The notes below the pieces were generated by a model. That model saw only the letters and a list, made by a program, of their open reading frames with translations. It was not told where the DNA came from and made no database searches. Below, one piece after another: positions 43,351-54,734 of a DNA stretch of 64,000 nt; position 1 is the first letter of the stretch; every line of letters starts with the position of its first letter. Both the position numbers and the translations under genes were made by a program. Source of the stretch: Rhizobium nepotum 39/7 (lineage in GTDB: Bacteria; Pseudomonadota; Alphaproteobacteria; Rhizobiales; Rhizobiaceae); contig NZ_JWJH01000007.1 in the NCBI RefSeq assembly GCF_000949865.1, positions 306,963 through 370,962 of the forward strand. The letters are read 5' to 3'.

Positions 43351-45774
43351 CATCACATCGCCTGAAGGCGGCGTTTCGGGTGCCGCTGTCTCCGGCAGAA
43401 GGCTGATTTTTCTGGTCTCTCCGGGGACGAGATGGAACCAGTTTTCCGAGGCGCTGTAACCTTCCGCCGCGACATGAACCGATTGCGCCAGCCGGTCCGT
43501 ACCGATCTCTAGCGACCAGTTACCTTTTTCCTCGCTGACCCCCACCTGAAGATTGGCGGCGTGCAGCGCCTTTTTCCGGCCGAGTGGAAAATGGAATGCG
43601 TCAGCGATGACATGCCCGGTCGCAACCTCGCGAAGCCGGGCCACCGTCACATCATGGGATGGCGGGCCGAACCGGTAGGCATAGGTCGTATCGAAGAAAG
43701 CACCGAACAGCTCGGTTGCGGCAATTGTCTGGCCCTGTCGCGGCAAAAGCGTCAGCGGCCGTTTGGCGTGGACGACGGGCTGCGTGCCGTCACGCAGGCA
43801 GGTCAGTTCCAGCATGGTTTCCAGGCCGTCGCCGGTTTCGTTGACGAGATGAATGTCCAGCCCGTTGGTTCCTTCATCGGAAAGACTGACCTGTATCGGT
43901 CGAAACGCTCTTTTCAGCGCATGCCAGACCGATTTCGGCCTGCCGGTGGCATCGATGACGCCCCAGCCCGCGCCGGGAACGAGATCCTGCAGGGTCCAGA
44001 CCAATGCGCCCCGGCACGAGGAGGCGTCGCGACGCCATTCGGCGAAGGTCGCTTCCATGACCTCGGCGGTAACGGCTCGGGACATGTCGAGATAGAGGCC
44101 GCCATCCTCGCGTCGCAACACGTCCGGTTCGACGTCGTAAAGCAGCTCCAGATAATGGTCGCGAACATCCTCGAAATCCCAGGAGGCACCGCGATCGCGT
44201 GGCGTGCGGGCCTTCCATCGCGGATCGTGCGTCGCCAGTGCAGGGAGATATTTGTCCAGCGTTTCCTGTTCGGGAATATTGGCAAAGGCGAGGCATTCGG
44301 CGGCAAAGCGCACGTCGGCCCGGCGGGCATCTTCCAGCGGCCGGCAATAGGCGCCCACGCCATAATAATGGCCGATCCCGGCATTGGGGAAAAAGGGCAA
44401 TGTTCCACCCGAGGGGGAGTTTGCCACGTAGACCGCATCGGGCCGTTTCCCGGCCAGCACGTCCGGCAAAATGTCCTCGGTGAGCGTTCCTTTCCATATC
44501 TGTTCCGGCAGGCCGAGCATCGCGCCCTGCTGGTACATTTCGCTACCGCCGCAGAAAATGGCGAGCGAAGGCGAAAGAGCTGTCGCTTCGAGGAACTGCG
44601 AGATTTCCGTGACGATATGCTGCCGGAGGGCATCATCTTTTGCCGGATAATCGAAGTTGGCGAGCATGGCGTCCTGCCACACCATGATGCCGAGTTCGTC
44701 GCAAAGCGCGAAGAACTCCGGTGTCTCATAAGCCATGGTGCCACCGACGCGGATCATGTTCATGCCGGCTTCGGCAGCTTTTTTGAGCCATGGCTCATAG
44801 TCCGGTCTTGTTCCGGGCAGGCGCACGATGTCGGCTGTCGTCCAGGCCGCACCGCGACAGAAAACGGATTGCCCGTTTACCCTGAGGCCGAAACCGTTGC
44901 CATCTTCGCCATAGTCGATCTCCAGATTTCTGAAACCGGTGCGGCCGAGCCGATGTTGCTTACCGTCCAGTTCCAGGATGATTTCGTGCAGCGCCGGTCT
45001 GCCATGGGTGTGCGGCCACCAGGTCTCGACGCCGGGTATGTTGAGTTTGCCTGAGAGCTTGCCGTTTTCGTCCCTGGAAAGATCGGTGCTGTAGCCGGCG
45101 CAGGTAAGCCGCGCGGATTGGAGGTCTCGGCTTGTCTCGAGGGTGATGTTGACCGTTCCCGTGCCGGTTTCGTCGAGCGAGGACCGGGCCGTGCAAAGCA
45201 CGCTTTCCTGCCCTATCAGGCTGATGGGCCGCCATGGACCGCCAGGATGAATTTCCGGGCACCAGCCCGGCATATATCCGAGCGCCGAGGTGCGGATCAG
45301 CCGCAACCCCTGTGTGTTCATCATCTGCGGTCGCCAGCGGGCGCGGGGGCCGGTTTTTTCGAGCCTTGGCGAAAGCGCCCGGAAGCAGATCGACAGTTCG
45401 TCCGCGCCTGTCAGCTGGACTGGAACCTCCAGCCTCTCGAACATGCTCTGGCTGGCGGCGATCAGTTCGCCATTGAAGAAGATTTCCGCAATTGTCGACA
45501 GACCGTCGAAGCGCAGGATCGCCCGCTCCCGGGCATCGGAAATCATCGTCAGGCGATACCAGGCATCCCTGTCGTTAAGGGGTGTCGGATTGAAACGGTC
45601 GAATTTCCCGGCCAGTTCCAGGGCCTGCGCCACCGTGCCGGGAACGGATACGTGAAGGCTTTCAAGGGCTGCGGGAATATCGGAGGGCGTCTCGCAGGCA
45701 TCGGCCGGCGTCAATGTCAGCGTCCAGCCTTCGCTCAGCAACTTTTCGCTTTCGCCGGGAAGATAAGTCCTCAC
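43318..45774 (-). CDS. GH2-family glycosidase, beta-mannosidase-like
   Basis: An 818-residue protein with a GH2 layout: N-terminal sugar-binding beta domain (SVPGTVAQALEL, DAWYRL), immunoglobulin-like domain, then the barrel (FCRGAAWTTADI, MNMIRVGG, FFALCDELGIMVWQDAMLANF). The acid/base Glu is in CGGSEMYQQ and the nucleophile Glu is likely in FAAECLAF. This pattern suits exo-beta-mannosidases and relatives. No signal peptide is seen. GTG at 45774 is preferred because it overlaps the DUF1839 stop (GTGA) and starts the protein properly. As last gene of the carrier-protein operon it suggests that the pathway product or acceptor is a glycan or glycoside. Confidence 0.85.
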   Translation of the reverse strand: MRTYLPGESEKLLSEGWTLTLTPADACETPSDIPAALESLHVSVPGTVAQALELAGKFDRFNPTPLNDRDAWYRLTMISDARERAILRFDGLSTIAEIFFNGELIAASQSMFERLEVPVQLTGADELSICFRALSPRLEKTGPRARWRPQMMNTQGLRLIRTSALGYMPGWCPEIHPGGPWRPISLIGQESVLCTARSSLDETGTGTVNITLETSRDLQSARLTCAGYSTDLSRDENGKLSGKLNIPGVETWWPHTHGRPALHEIILELDGKQHRLGRTGFRNLEIDYGEDGNGFGLRVNGQSVFCRGAAWTTADIVRLPGTRPDYEPWLKKAAEAGMNMIRVGGTMAYETPEFFALCDELGIMVWQDAMLANFDYPAKDDALRQHIVTEISQFLEATALSPSLAIFCGGSEMYQQGAMLGLPEQIWKGTLTEDILPDVLAGKRPDAVYVANSPSGGTLPFFPNAGIGHYYGVGAYCRPLEDARRADVRFAAECLAFANIPEQETLDKYLPALATHDPRWKARTPRDRGASWDFEDVRDHYLELLYDVEPDVLRREDGGLYLDMSRAVTAEVMEATFAEWRRDASSCRGALVWTLQDLVPGAGWGVIDATGRPKSVWHALKRAFRPIQVSLSDEGTNGLDIHLVNETGDGLETMLELTCLRDGTQPVVHAKRPLTLLPRQGQTIAATELFGAFFDTTYAYRFGPPSHDVTVARLREVATGHVIADAFHFPLGRKKALHAANLQVGVSEEKGNWSLEIGTDRLAQSVHVAAEGYSASENWFHLVPGETRKISLLPETAAPETPPSGDVMSLGSSRRFSF

Positions 45775-46754
45775 GCGGCCTCGCTGGCGTTCGACAATTT
45801 TGCCGCAAGGGCGTCCATCACGCCATCCCATGCTTCCGCAGCCGGATCGAGCACGGAGGCGAGCGCATCGAACTTGCGGCGCGTGACGGCGCGGGCAAGC
45901 TGAAACTGCACGGTCTTGGCGACTTCGGATATGCGCAGCGCGTGGTCCCTGGCTTCAGAAAAACCGTCTTTATCCAGCCATTCGAGGTGGCTTGCCGCCA
46001 GCTCGAAATTGGCGCCGAGCTGGCGCAGCGTGTTGAAGGCATATTTATGGAAAAAGCCGAAGGGCCTGTCGGCGACCTTTTCCACCTGTGCCGGAAACAC
46101 GGCTGCAAAAGCCCTGACCGGGTTGGCGGACGGCCGTCTCGAAAAATGAAACTTCAGCAACCGTTCGGCCGTCTTGCGGATATGCGCCTGTGATGGATTG
46201 CCGTCTGCGAATTTCGCGAATTCCGTATAGGGCAGGAAGGGCGGATCGGTTTCCGCTAGATGATGCTGGAACAGGCCGTCAAAGTCTTTACCCGACAAAT
46301 GGAAGAAGCCGGCATTGTGGAAGTAGTCGAGTTCCCGGTTTGCCAGATCCAGTCGGTTGATGGCGATGGTGGTCTTGCCGTGCTCCTTCTGGTAGCCCAC
46401 CCCATGGGTATCGGGCATATGGAAGCTGTCCATCTCGATCAGGCAGATACGGCCGCGTTCCAGCTGGGCCTCGATGTGGTTTTCCACCCGATCGAAGATC
46501 GCAAGCTCCGTGGCGCGAACGCCATAGAGCGCTTCGAGATCCTCCAGCGGCACCTTGAAGAAGGTGAACTGGTCGCCCTCAAAATCCTGCGTCAGGGTAA
46601 AACCGAACATGGCTTCCGGCGGCAACCCTTTCGAGGCGAGTACCTCGATCCACAAATCGATGTAGCAATTGGTCTCCGGCCACATTCTGTCGGACGAATG
46701 GAGCGGATGCTGCACATAGTTTTTGGGATCGAGGCCCGGAAAAATCTGCCGCAT
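45771..46754 (-). CDS. DUF1839 protein, possible carrier-dependent acyltransferase
   Basis: A 327-residue protein I recognise as DUF1839. Near the N-terminus ETNCYIDLWIEVL places a Cys (C30) at the start of a helix, followed by GICLIEMDSFHMPDTHG-like text (RICLIEMDSFHMP, 102-114), KEHGKTTIAINRLD (H125) and YFHNAGFFHLSG. This Cys...His...Asp order is like BtrH/C39-type cysteine folds, some of which move acyl groups from carrier proteins to acceptors. That comparison is mine from pattern, not proven. It lies six bases after the ligase gene and overlaps the GH2 gene by four bases, so it should act on the product of the ligase/carrier step. Confidence 0.75.
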   Translation of the reverse strand: MRQIFPGLDPKNYVQHPLHSSDRMWPETNCYIDLWIEVLASKGLPPEAMFGFTLTQDFEGDQFTFFKVPLEDLEALYGVRATELAIFDRVENHIEAQLERGRICLIEMDSFHMPDTHGVGYQKEHGKTTIAINRLDLANRELDYFHNAGFFHLSGKDFDGLFQHHLAETDPPFLPYTEFAKFADGNPSQAHIRKTAERLLKFHFSRRPSANPVRAFAAVFPAQVEKVADRPFGFFHKYAFNTLRQLGANFELAASHLEWLDKDGFSEARDHALRISEVAKTVQFQLARAVTRRKFDALASVLDPAAEAWDGVMDALAAKLSNASEAA

Positions 46755-46760
46755 GAATGG

Positions 46761-47669
46761 TCAGCCCCAGAGCGTTTTCACAGCCTTCGCAGGCCATTTT
46801 TTCACATCCAGACCGTGATGCGCAAAGAGCGCCAGCGCAATGCGCTCAAGGCCGAAGCCGACGCAGGCGGTGTGCGCCACATCGCCATTGTCAAGGTTCA
46901 GGTCCCATTTCTGGCCGAAGGCGTCCTGATGGTAATTGAAACTCATGCAGGCCGTCGGGTTTGTGGCGGAGGTAACGGGGATCAGCAACTCGAACTTCAG
47001 ATTCTGATCGCGCTGATTGTTGGCGAGCATCTTGCCGGCGCGGCCGAAGAAGGGATCGTTGGCCACATCGATCGTCACCTCGAGGCCTACTGCTTCCATC
47101 ATCGCCACGCCGCGGTCCATCCATGTCTGGCGGAATTCGGTGACGTCGGTTTCAGTGCCCATGCGCACATATTCGCGCATGCGGAAAAGCTGCTGGCGCG
47201 CCGGATCCTTGGAGGGTTCATGGCGGAAACAATAGGACTGGATATCGTAGAGCCCTCCGCCGGCGGGCAGGGCGCCGCGTTTGGCAATCGTCGGGTAAAG
47301 CGGGTAACAGGCCGCCGGCGTCAGCACGATGTCGGTGGCTTTCTGGTCCTTGGTCCAGTCTTCGCCCTCATCCATGGATTTCAACAGACTCACATGATCG
47401 AGTTCGCAGCCGCAGAAGGAGTGGACCGTACCCGCCAGTTGCGGGAAGCTCTTCATGTAACCGCTCTTTTCAAAATAGGCGCGGTTGATGCCCGGCGGAA
47501 AACGGATCGCTTCGGCGCCGTCAGCGCCGCCCGTGCGGTCGATCAGCCGTTCGAATGCGGCAATCACGTCCTCGAACTGGCCGCTGCGCCCATAAAGACC
47601 ATCCACACCGGTTTCAATCAGTAGGCCTTCTTCGAACAGTCGATCGAGAAACGATGTTTGCATGTCCAT
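46761..47669 (-). CDS. Amino acid:[carrier protein] ligase (SerRS-like)
   Basis: A 302-residue class II aminoacyl-tRNA-synthetase-like catalytic domain without a tRNA-binding domain. Motif 2 is CFRHEPS...[10 protein letters not shown] (147-171), motif 3 is [12 protein letters not shown] (271-282). C121, E166 and C269 match the Cys-Glu-Cys zinc set of the archaeal-type SerRS homologues. Characterised members from Bradyrhizobium and Agrobacterium adenylate a small amino acid (glycine or alanine) and load it on the phosphopantetheine of a carrier protein, not on tRNA. The carrier gene is two genes upstream here. The amino acid used by this copy cannot be read from sequence. Confidence 0.93.
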   Translation of the reverse strand: MDMQTSFLDRLFEEGLLIETGVDGLYGRSGQFEDVIAAFERLIDRTGGADGAEAIRFPPGINRAYFEKSGYMKSFPQLAGTVHSFCGCELDHVSLLKSMDEGEDWTKDQKATDIVLTPAACYPLYPTIAKRGALPAGGGLYDIQSYCFRHEPSKDPARQQLFRMREYVRMGTETDVTEFRQTWMDRGVAMMEAVGLEVTIDVANDPFFGRAGKMLANNQRDQNLKFELLIPVTSATNPTACMSFNYHQDAFGQKWDLNLDNGDVAHTACVGFGLERIALALFAHHGLDVKKWPAKAVKTLWG

Positions 47670-47673
47670 GGTG

Positions 47674-48855
47674 TTATCCCAAAAGGCTGGTGTCCTGCCT
47701 GTGAACCAGCAGGAGATTGGCGGAATTGCCGAGAATTCGATCGTTGGAAATCATCAGGCGGGCGGAATGCGCGTCGCGAAGGTGCCGGCCAAGGCTATAG
47801 GGCGTACCGTTCTTGTAACCCATGATGCCGCAGATCAGCATGGCATGGTCGATGATCTCCAGAATGGTTTCCGAAGAGCAGATCTTCACATTGTTCATGG
47901 CGACCGCAAAGGCCATGGACATCAGCTTGTCCGGATCGCTCTTGGTATCCTCGTAAGCCTTGATGCCGGCGATGATGTTGGATTTGACCACCTGCAACTT
48001 GGTGGAAACTTCGGCAAGACGAATCGCGCCGGGTGGAGCGACGCCGGGCGACTTGCGTGCCGCTGTTCTCACGAAGGACTGGGCGCGCAGCACGGCGTCG
48101 GACGCGATGCCGTACCAGACGGCGCTCCACAGGAGATGGGAGCTTGCAAGCATGGATTGCGCCGCGATTTCCGCAAATGGTTTGGGGAAGATTTGCGCGG
48201 CCGGTGCCTCGCCGCGGAACAGGAAGCCGTCCGAACACGTGCCACGCATGCCGAGCGTGTCCCAGATATGGGTTTTTTCGAGCGTATATTGATTTTTGAG
48301 GAATACGGTCATCACCTGATCGGCGGGCGCGGCGTCCTTGTGGGCGCGCGAGGTGATGAGAATGGCATCCGCATTGCTGCCGTAGGAAATGACGGTAGCG
48401 TCCTTTTCCAGCCGGCAGAAATCGCCTTCGACTTCGATCGCGCAGATGGAGTTGCGCAGATTGCCGCCGATACCGCCTTCGGTGGTGGCCGAGCCGAGCA
48501 GAAGCTGTTCGTTGGCGATGCGGCTCATGAAACCCGCATGCCATGCGCTCGCCTCGCCATGTTCCACAAGGCTGGAGGCCTTGATGTGGTGCATGGCGAA
48601 AATCATTGCCGTTGCCGAACAGGCCTGGCCAAGCCGGGCGCAGATATCGGCGATTTGCTGTATGGATGCGCCTTCGCCGCCAAGGGAGGACGGGACCTGA
48701 ATGCCGAGAAGGCGCTCTTGTCTCAGCGCCTTGACGGCTTCCTCGGGGAAGCGACCGGTGACATCCACCTCATCCGTGTGTTTGGCTGCAATTGCCGCGA
48801 CACGGCCTGCGCGCGCGGACAGCGTTTCATCCTGCGGCGCTACTGTCACATTCAT
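47674..48855 (-). CDS. Acyl-CoA dehydrogenase-like flavoprotein
   Basis: A 393-residue protein with the acyl-CoA dehydrogenase layout: helical N-terminal domain with [25 protein letters not shown], middle beta domain with [13 protein letters not shown] (flavin/substrate region) and [13 protein letters not shown], and helical C-terminus with [29 protein letters not shown]. In carrier-protein pathways such enzymes oxidise aminoacyl-S-carrier substrates (for example prolyl to pyrrolyl). Here its start overlaps the carrier stop by one base and the ligase gene begins four bases after it, so oxidation of the loaded amino acid is the natural inference. Confidence 0.87.
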   Translation of the reverse strand: MNVTVAPQDETLSARAGRVAAIAAKHTDEVDVTGRFPEEAVKALRQERLLGIQVPSSLGGEGASIQQIADICARLGQACSATAMIFAMHHIKASSLVEHGEASAWHAGFMSRIANEQLLLGSATTEGGIGGNLRNSICAIEVEGDFCRLEKDATVISYGSNADAILITSRAHKDAAPADQVMTVFLKNQYTLEKTHIWDTLGMRGTCSDGFLFRGEAPAAQIFPKPFAEIAAQSMLASSHLLWSAVWYGIASDAVLRAQSFVRTAARKSPGVAPPGAIRLAEVSTKLQVVKSNIIAGIKAYEDTKSDPDKLMSMAFAVAMNNVKICSSETILEIIDHAMLICGIMGYKNGTPYSLGRHLRDAHSARLMISNDRILGNSANLLLVHRQDTSLLG

Positions 48856-49106
48856 CAGGCTGCCTCTTTACCATCCAGAATGAGCTTAACGGTGTCTTCA
48901 ATGGCCTTGATGCTTGCAAAGGACTTACGGTTCAAGAGGTTGTCCGGGAATTCGATATCGAAAGCTTCCTCGATACCCAGCATCAATTGCACCGAAGCAA
49001 AGGAAGAAAGGCCTGCCGCATAAAGATCCGCTTCATTTGCAATCGTATCGACAGGGGTTGGAAGCTGGCCGAATTTTGCCAGTATTTCACGAATAGTCGC
49101 ATTCAT
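48855..49106 (-). CDS. Phosphopantetheine carrier protein
   Basis: An 83-residue acyl/peptidyl-carrier-like protein. The modification site is AGLSSFASVQLM, with Ser35 as the likely phosphopantetheine attachment residue in place of the usual DSL serine; the following acidic helix (LGIEEAFDIEFPDNLL) is typical of helix 2-3 of carriers. It opens the five-gene leftward operon carrier, dehydrogenase, ligase, DUF1839, GH2, all packed with overlaps or gaps under ten bases. It would hold the amino acid as thioester through the pathway. No 4'-phosphopantetheinyl transferase is in the window. Confidence 0.9.
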   Translation of the reverse strand: MNATIREILAKFGQLPTPVDTIANEADLYAAGLSSFASVQLMLGIEEAFDIEFPDNLLNRKSFASIKAIEDTVKLILDGKEAA

Positions 49107-49296
49107 TCCGACGTATCTCCCACGAATTTCACATCAGGATGGTCTATGCTTATCGTTACGTTGCAAACGATAATATTCGCCTAAACCATTAGGTTAATTA
49201 CAACTAACGGCAGCATGCGCCATCCGCGCATCTTTGCCAAGAGTTCATGGGCGCTCTTGACAAATGTCGGGCGGTGTTTTTTGCTGTGGCCATTCA

Positions 49297-51319
<2,023 letters not shown>

Positions 51320-51320
51320 C

Positions 51321-52325
51321 ATGCGTGTTCTTGTCAAGGGAACGGGGGTCGCCGGTTTGACGGCGGCCTTCGAACTGGCACGAAGCGGCGTGACCGTCGA
51401 GGTTTCGGAGCGCAATGCCGAAGCCTCGCGCGGCGCATCCTTTTATGCCGGTGGCATGCTGGCGCCCTGGTGTGAGCGTGAAAGTGCGGAAGAGCCGGTT
51501 TTGACGCTGGGTCAGACGGCGCTCGACTGGTGGGATGAGGCGACACCCGGCCTTGTCGTCCGAAACGGCACGCTGGTCGTCGCGCCCGCCCGCGACAAAG
51601 CGGAGCTGTCGCGTTTCGCATCCAGAACCAGTGGATACCGTTGGGTGGATGAGTGCGAAATCGCCGCTCTGGAGCCCGATCTTGCCGGGCGGTTTCGCTC
51701 CGGGCTGTATTTTGCGGGCGAGGGGCATCTCGATCCGCGCCTTGCGCTGAAATCGCTTTATGAGCGGCTTTGCGGCATGGGTGTGCGGTTTCATATGGGC
51801 GTCCCGGTGGATGAACAGCCTTTCGACCGGGTGGTGGATTGCACTGGCCCTGCGGCGGTGGGTGTGGTGCCCAACCTCCGCGGCGTGCGGGGAGAAATGC
51901 TTTACCTCGCCACGTCAGAGGTTTCCCTGTCTCGCCCCGTCCGGCTGCTGCATCCGCGTATTCCGCTTTACATCGTGCCGCGCGAGCCCGGCCGTTTCAT
52001 GGTGGGTGCGACGATGATCGAGACGGAGGATGCGGGGGCCATTTCCGCCCGCTCGATGATGGAGTTTCTGAACGCCGCCTATGCCGTGCATCCGGCCTTC
52101 GCGGAGGCGGAGATCATCGAAACCGGAACGGGTGTGCGTCCGGCATATCCCGATAATCTGCCTGATGTCACTGAGGACGGTCGGACCATCTTCATCAACG
52201 GCGCGCACCGGCATGGCTTTCTGCTGTCCCCGGCTATGGCGCGGCAGGCGGCTGAAATCGTCTGCCAAAATATTTCTGGAAAGGAACAGGATCATGAAAC
52301 TTCTGGTGAATGGCGACGAGCTTGA
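51321..52325 (+). CDS. thiO: Glycine oxidase ThiO
   Basis: A 334-residue FAD amine oxidase. The N-terminus MRVLVKGTGVAGLTAAFELARSG is the dinucleotide-binding fold; SRGASFYAGGMLAPW, EGHLDPRLAL and the late GTGVRPAYPDNLPD...NGAHRHGFLLSPA are typical of glycine oxidases. It oxidises glycine to dehydroglycine for the thiazole ring. It begins one base after the thiC stop and overlaps thiS by 32 bases. The GGG of the usual GxGxxG is GTGVAG here, which is acceptable. Confidence 0.92.
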   Translation: MRVLVKGTGVAGLTAAFELARSGVTVEVSERNAEASRGASFYAGGMLAPWCERESAEEPVLTLGQTALDWWDEATPGLVVRNGTLVVAPARDKAELSRFASRTSGYRWVDECEIAALEPDLAGRFRSGLYFAGEGHLDPRLALKSLYERLCGMGVRFHMGVPVDEQPFDRVVDCTGPAAVGVVPNLRGVRGEMLYLATSEVSLSRPVRLLHPRIPLYIVPREPGRFMVGATMIETEDAGAISARSMMEFLNAAYAVHPAFAEAEIIETGTGVRPAYPDNLPDVTEDGRTIFINGAHRHGFLLSPAMARQAAEIVCQNISGKEQDHETSGEWRRA

Positions 52326-52491
52326 TCTCGCGACCGAGACACTGGCGGATTTGCTCGCCAGCCTCGATTACGAGGGCGACTGGCTGGCGACGGCGGTCAA
52401 TGGCGAGCTTGTTCATTCGGAAGAGCGCGCCGATTATCAACTGAGGGCGTTCGACCGTGTCGAAATCCTCTCGCCAATGCAGGGAGGTTGA
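52294..52491 (+). CDS. thiS: Sulfur carrier protein ThiS
   Basis: A 65-residue ubiquitin-like protein, [21 protein letters not shown]..., ending in MQGG. The C-terminal Gly-Gly is the site of adenylation and thiocarboxylate formation for thiazole sulfur delivery. AAGGAA lies before the ATG, within the 3' end of thiO, and thiG begins four bases after its stop. ThiF is not in the window. Confidence 0.93.
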   Translation: MKLLVNGDELDLATETLADLLASLDYEGDWLATAVNGELVHSEERADYQLRAFDRVEILSPMQGG

Positions 52492-52495
52492 GGCC

Positions 52496-53269
52496 ATGCT
52501 GACGCTTTATGGCCGTGAGGTTTCGTCCCGCCTTCTGCTGGGTACGGCGCGTTATCCGTCTCCCGCCGTGCTTGCCGATGCGGTGCGGGCCAGCAATACG
52601 GATATTCTGACGATTTCGCTGCGCCGGGAAACGGCGGGCGGCAAGAAGGGCGGCCAGTTTTTCGAGCTGATCCGCGAGCTGGATCGTTACATCCTGCCGA
52701 ATACGGCCGGTTGCCATACAGTGAAAGAAGCGGTGCTGACTGCGAAGATGGCGCGTGAGGTTTTTCACACCAACTGGATCAAGCTGGAGGTCATCGGCCA
52801 TCACGACACCTTACAGCCCGATGTCTTTGCGCTTGTCGAGGCGGCGAAAATTCTCACCGACGATGGTTTCGAGGTCTTTCCCTATACGACGGACGATCTT
52901 GTCGTCGCTGAAAAGCTGCTGGATGCCGGCTGCAAGGTACTGATGCCCTGGTGCGCGCCGATCGGCAGCGCCATGGGGCCGCTCAACCTGACGGCGCTGA
53001 AATCGATGCGGGCGCGTTTTCCTGACGTGCCGCTGATCGTCGATGCCGGTATCGGCCGACCCTCGCATGCGGTGACGGTGATGGAGCTTGGTTACGATGC
53101 CGTTCTGCTCAACACGGCGGTTGCCGGCGCGGGCGACCCGGTCGGCATGGCGGAGGCTTTCGCCCGTGCCATAGAGGCTGGTCATCAGGCTTGTCTGGCC
53201 GGACCACTGGAACCGAGGGATATGGCCATTCCCTCTACACCGGTGATTGGCACTGCGGTGTTTTCGTGA
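52496..53269 (+). CDS. thiG: Thiazole synthase ThiG
   Basis: A 257-residue TIM-barrel enzyme combining deoxyxylulose phosphate, dehydroglycine and ThiS-thiocarboxylate. Clear segments: [27 protein letters not shown] with the Schiff-base Lys, [23 protein letters not shown] and [18 protein letters not shown] 52496 has GGGAGG upstream; longer frame from 52457 is overlapped by thiS. No thiE follows: the next gene is a P1 peptidase. Confidence 0.95.
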   Translation: MLTLYGREVSSRLLLGTARYPSPAVLADAVRASNTDILTISLRRETAGGKKGGQFFELIRELDRYILPNTAGCHTVKEAVLTAKMAREVFHTNWIKLEVIGHHDTLQPDVFALVEAAKILTDDGFEVFPYTTDDLVVAEKLLDAGCKVLMPWCAPIGSAMGPLNLTALKSMRARFPDVPLIVDAGIGRPSHAVTVMELGYDAVLLNTAVAGAGDPVGMAEAFARAIEAGHQACLAGPLEPRDMAIPSTPVIGTAVFS

Positions 53270-53330
53270 TTCACCTTTTGCGTTGACAGTACCCGGTGGC
53301 GGCGGGATACCGGGAGAAAAGGGGAACGGC

Positions 53331-54335
53331 ATGGCGGCACGCAACAATCTTCTGACGGATATCGATGGCGTTTCGGTTGGCAATGTGACCGATCTCGCAC
53401 TCGGCTCCGGCGTTACGACAATCGTTTTCGAAAAGCGCGCTGTCGCTTCCGGTTCGGTTCTCGGCGGGGCGCCCGGCGGTCGTGATACCGGCCTGCTTGA
53501 TCCGGCAATGACGGTGGAAACGGTGGATGCCTTTGTGCTGTCCGGCGGTTCGGCCTTCGGGCTGGATGCGGCGGGCGGCGTTCAGGCCGGGCTTCGCGAA
53601 ATCGGGCGCGGCCTGCAAGTCGGTTCCACCCGTGTTCCCATCGTGCCGCAGGCAATTCTCATGGATCTGCTGAATGGCGGCGATAAGGAGTGGGGTCTGC
53701 ATTCGCCCTATCGCGAGATGGGATATGCGGCTTTCAGGGCGGCGCGTGCCGAGCCTTTCGAGCTTGGAACGGTCGGTGCGGGAACGGGGGCGACGACCGC
53801 CACCTTCAAGGGCGGGCTCGGTTCGGCAAGCGCTGTCAGCTCCGGCGGTTACAAGGTGGCGGCCATCGTCGCCGTCAATGCGCTCGGTTCCGCAACTGTC
53901 GGAACTAGCCGCCATTTCTGGTCCGCGCCTTTTGAAGCGCAGAGCGAATTCGGCGGTTGCGGTTTCCCTGATCGCTTTGAGCCGGATCATACCGCGTTGC
54001 GCCTCAAGGGCGTCAATCTCACGGCGACGACCATCGGTGCGGTGGTGACAGATGCAGTCCTCACCAAAGCACAGGCGCATCGCCTTTCCATCATGGCGCA
54101 TGACGGGTTGGCGCGCGCCGTGCTGCCGGCCCACCTGCCGAGCGACGGCGACACCATGTTTGCGGCTGCGACCGGCGAGAAGCCGCTTGAGGGCGGGGTT
54201 CATTTCGCGGAGCTCTGCCATCTCGCCACCATCGTGATGGCGCGCGCGGTGGCGCGTGGCGTCTACGAGGCGACGGCCCTGCCGGTGGAAGGTGCGCAGA
54301 AGGCCTATCGTGATCTTCATGGCCGGGGCCTTTGA
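53331..54335 (+). CDS. P1-family (DmpA-like) aminopeptidase
   Basis: A 334-residue member of the P1/DmpA Ntn-hydrolase-like family. LTDIDGVSVGNVTD near the N-terminus, GRDTGLLDP, FVLSGGSAFGLDAA and the autocleavage site VNALGSATVG with the new N-terminal Ser (Gly-Ser bond) are typical. These enzymes release N-terminal amino acids, including D- or beta-amino acids. The ATG at 53331 has AAGGGGAA in front. The role beside thi genes is unclear; it lies three bases before the ModE-like gene. Confidence 0.86.
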   Translation: MAARNNLLTDIDGVSVGNVTDLALGSGVTTIVFEKRAVASGSVLGGAPGGRDTGLLDPAMTVETVDAFVLSGGSAFGLDAAGGVQAGLREIGRGLQVGSTRVPIVPQAILMDLLNGGDKEWGLHSPYREMGYAAFRAARAEPFELGTVGAGTGATTATFKGGLGSASAVSSGGYKVAAIVAVNALGSATVGTSRHFWSAPFEAQSEFGGCGFPDRFEPDHTALRLKGVNLTATTIGAVVTDAVLTKAQAHRLSIMAHDGLARAVLPAHLPSDGDTMFAAATGEKPLEGGVHFAELCHLATIVMARAVARGVYEATALPVEGAQKAYRDLHGRGL

Positions 54336-54338
54336 ACG

Positions 54339-54734
54339 ATGAGCGAGACACGTCCGCCACTGAACCCGGTTCTCCGTATCGATTTTCCACCCGGAGAGCG
54401 TCTCGGGCACGGCAAGATCGAATTGATGGAACTGATAGTCGAGACCGGATCGATCTCGGCCGCCGGGCGGGCGATGGACATGTCCTATCGCCGTGCATGG
54501 CTGCTCGTGGATGCGCTGAACCATATGTTCAGGCTGCCGGTGATCGAATCCCAGCGGGGCGGCAAGCAGGGTGGCGGCGCTGCGCTGACCGCTTTCGGTA
54601 CCGAATTGCTGGAACGTTATCGCGGCATGGAAAAGCGGATGAACGAGGCCCTGCGTCAGGATATCGACTGGCTGGAGGCCAACCGTAATCCGGATGCCGC
54701 CTTCAATAGGGATCGAGAGCCGCCGACTTTATGA
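54339..54734 (+). CDS. ModE-type winged-helix regulator lacking the molybdate-binding domain
   Basis: A 131-residue protein matching the N-terminal winged helix of Mod[40 protein letters not shown] and the wing [18 protein letters not shown]. The C-terminal Mop/TOBE molybdate-binding domains of full ModE are absent, so sensing must be indirect or it serves as a simple regulator. It converges on modC, overlapping it by 32 bases, and so is probably the local regulator of modABC. It could be translated together with the P1 peptidase. Confidence 0.86.
   Translation: MSETRPPLNPVLRIDFPPGERLGHGKIELMELIVETGSISAAGRAMDMSYRRAWLLVDALNHMFRLPVIESQRGGKQGGGAALTAFGTELLERYRGMEKRMNEALRQDIDWLEANRNPDAAFNRDREPPTL

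Noticed and set aside
43561-45054. Rightward open frame of 497 codons
   Set aside because: Antisense to the GH2 gene, whose domain order and catalytic Glu motifs are clear.
46260-49023. Two long rightward frames of about 454 codons each (46260-47624, 47662-49023)
   Set aside because: They run antisense to the carrier-ligase operon, whose five genes are supported by motifs and overlaps.
51321-52325. thiO and thiS overlap as sign of a frameshift
   Set aside because: Both proteins have complete family sequences, and thiS has its own ribosome-binding site; a 32-base overlap is ordinary operon packing.
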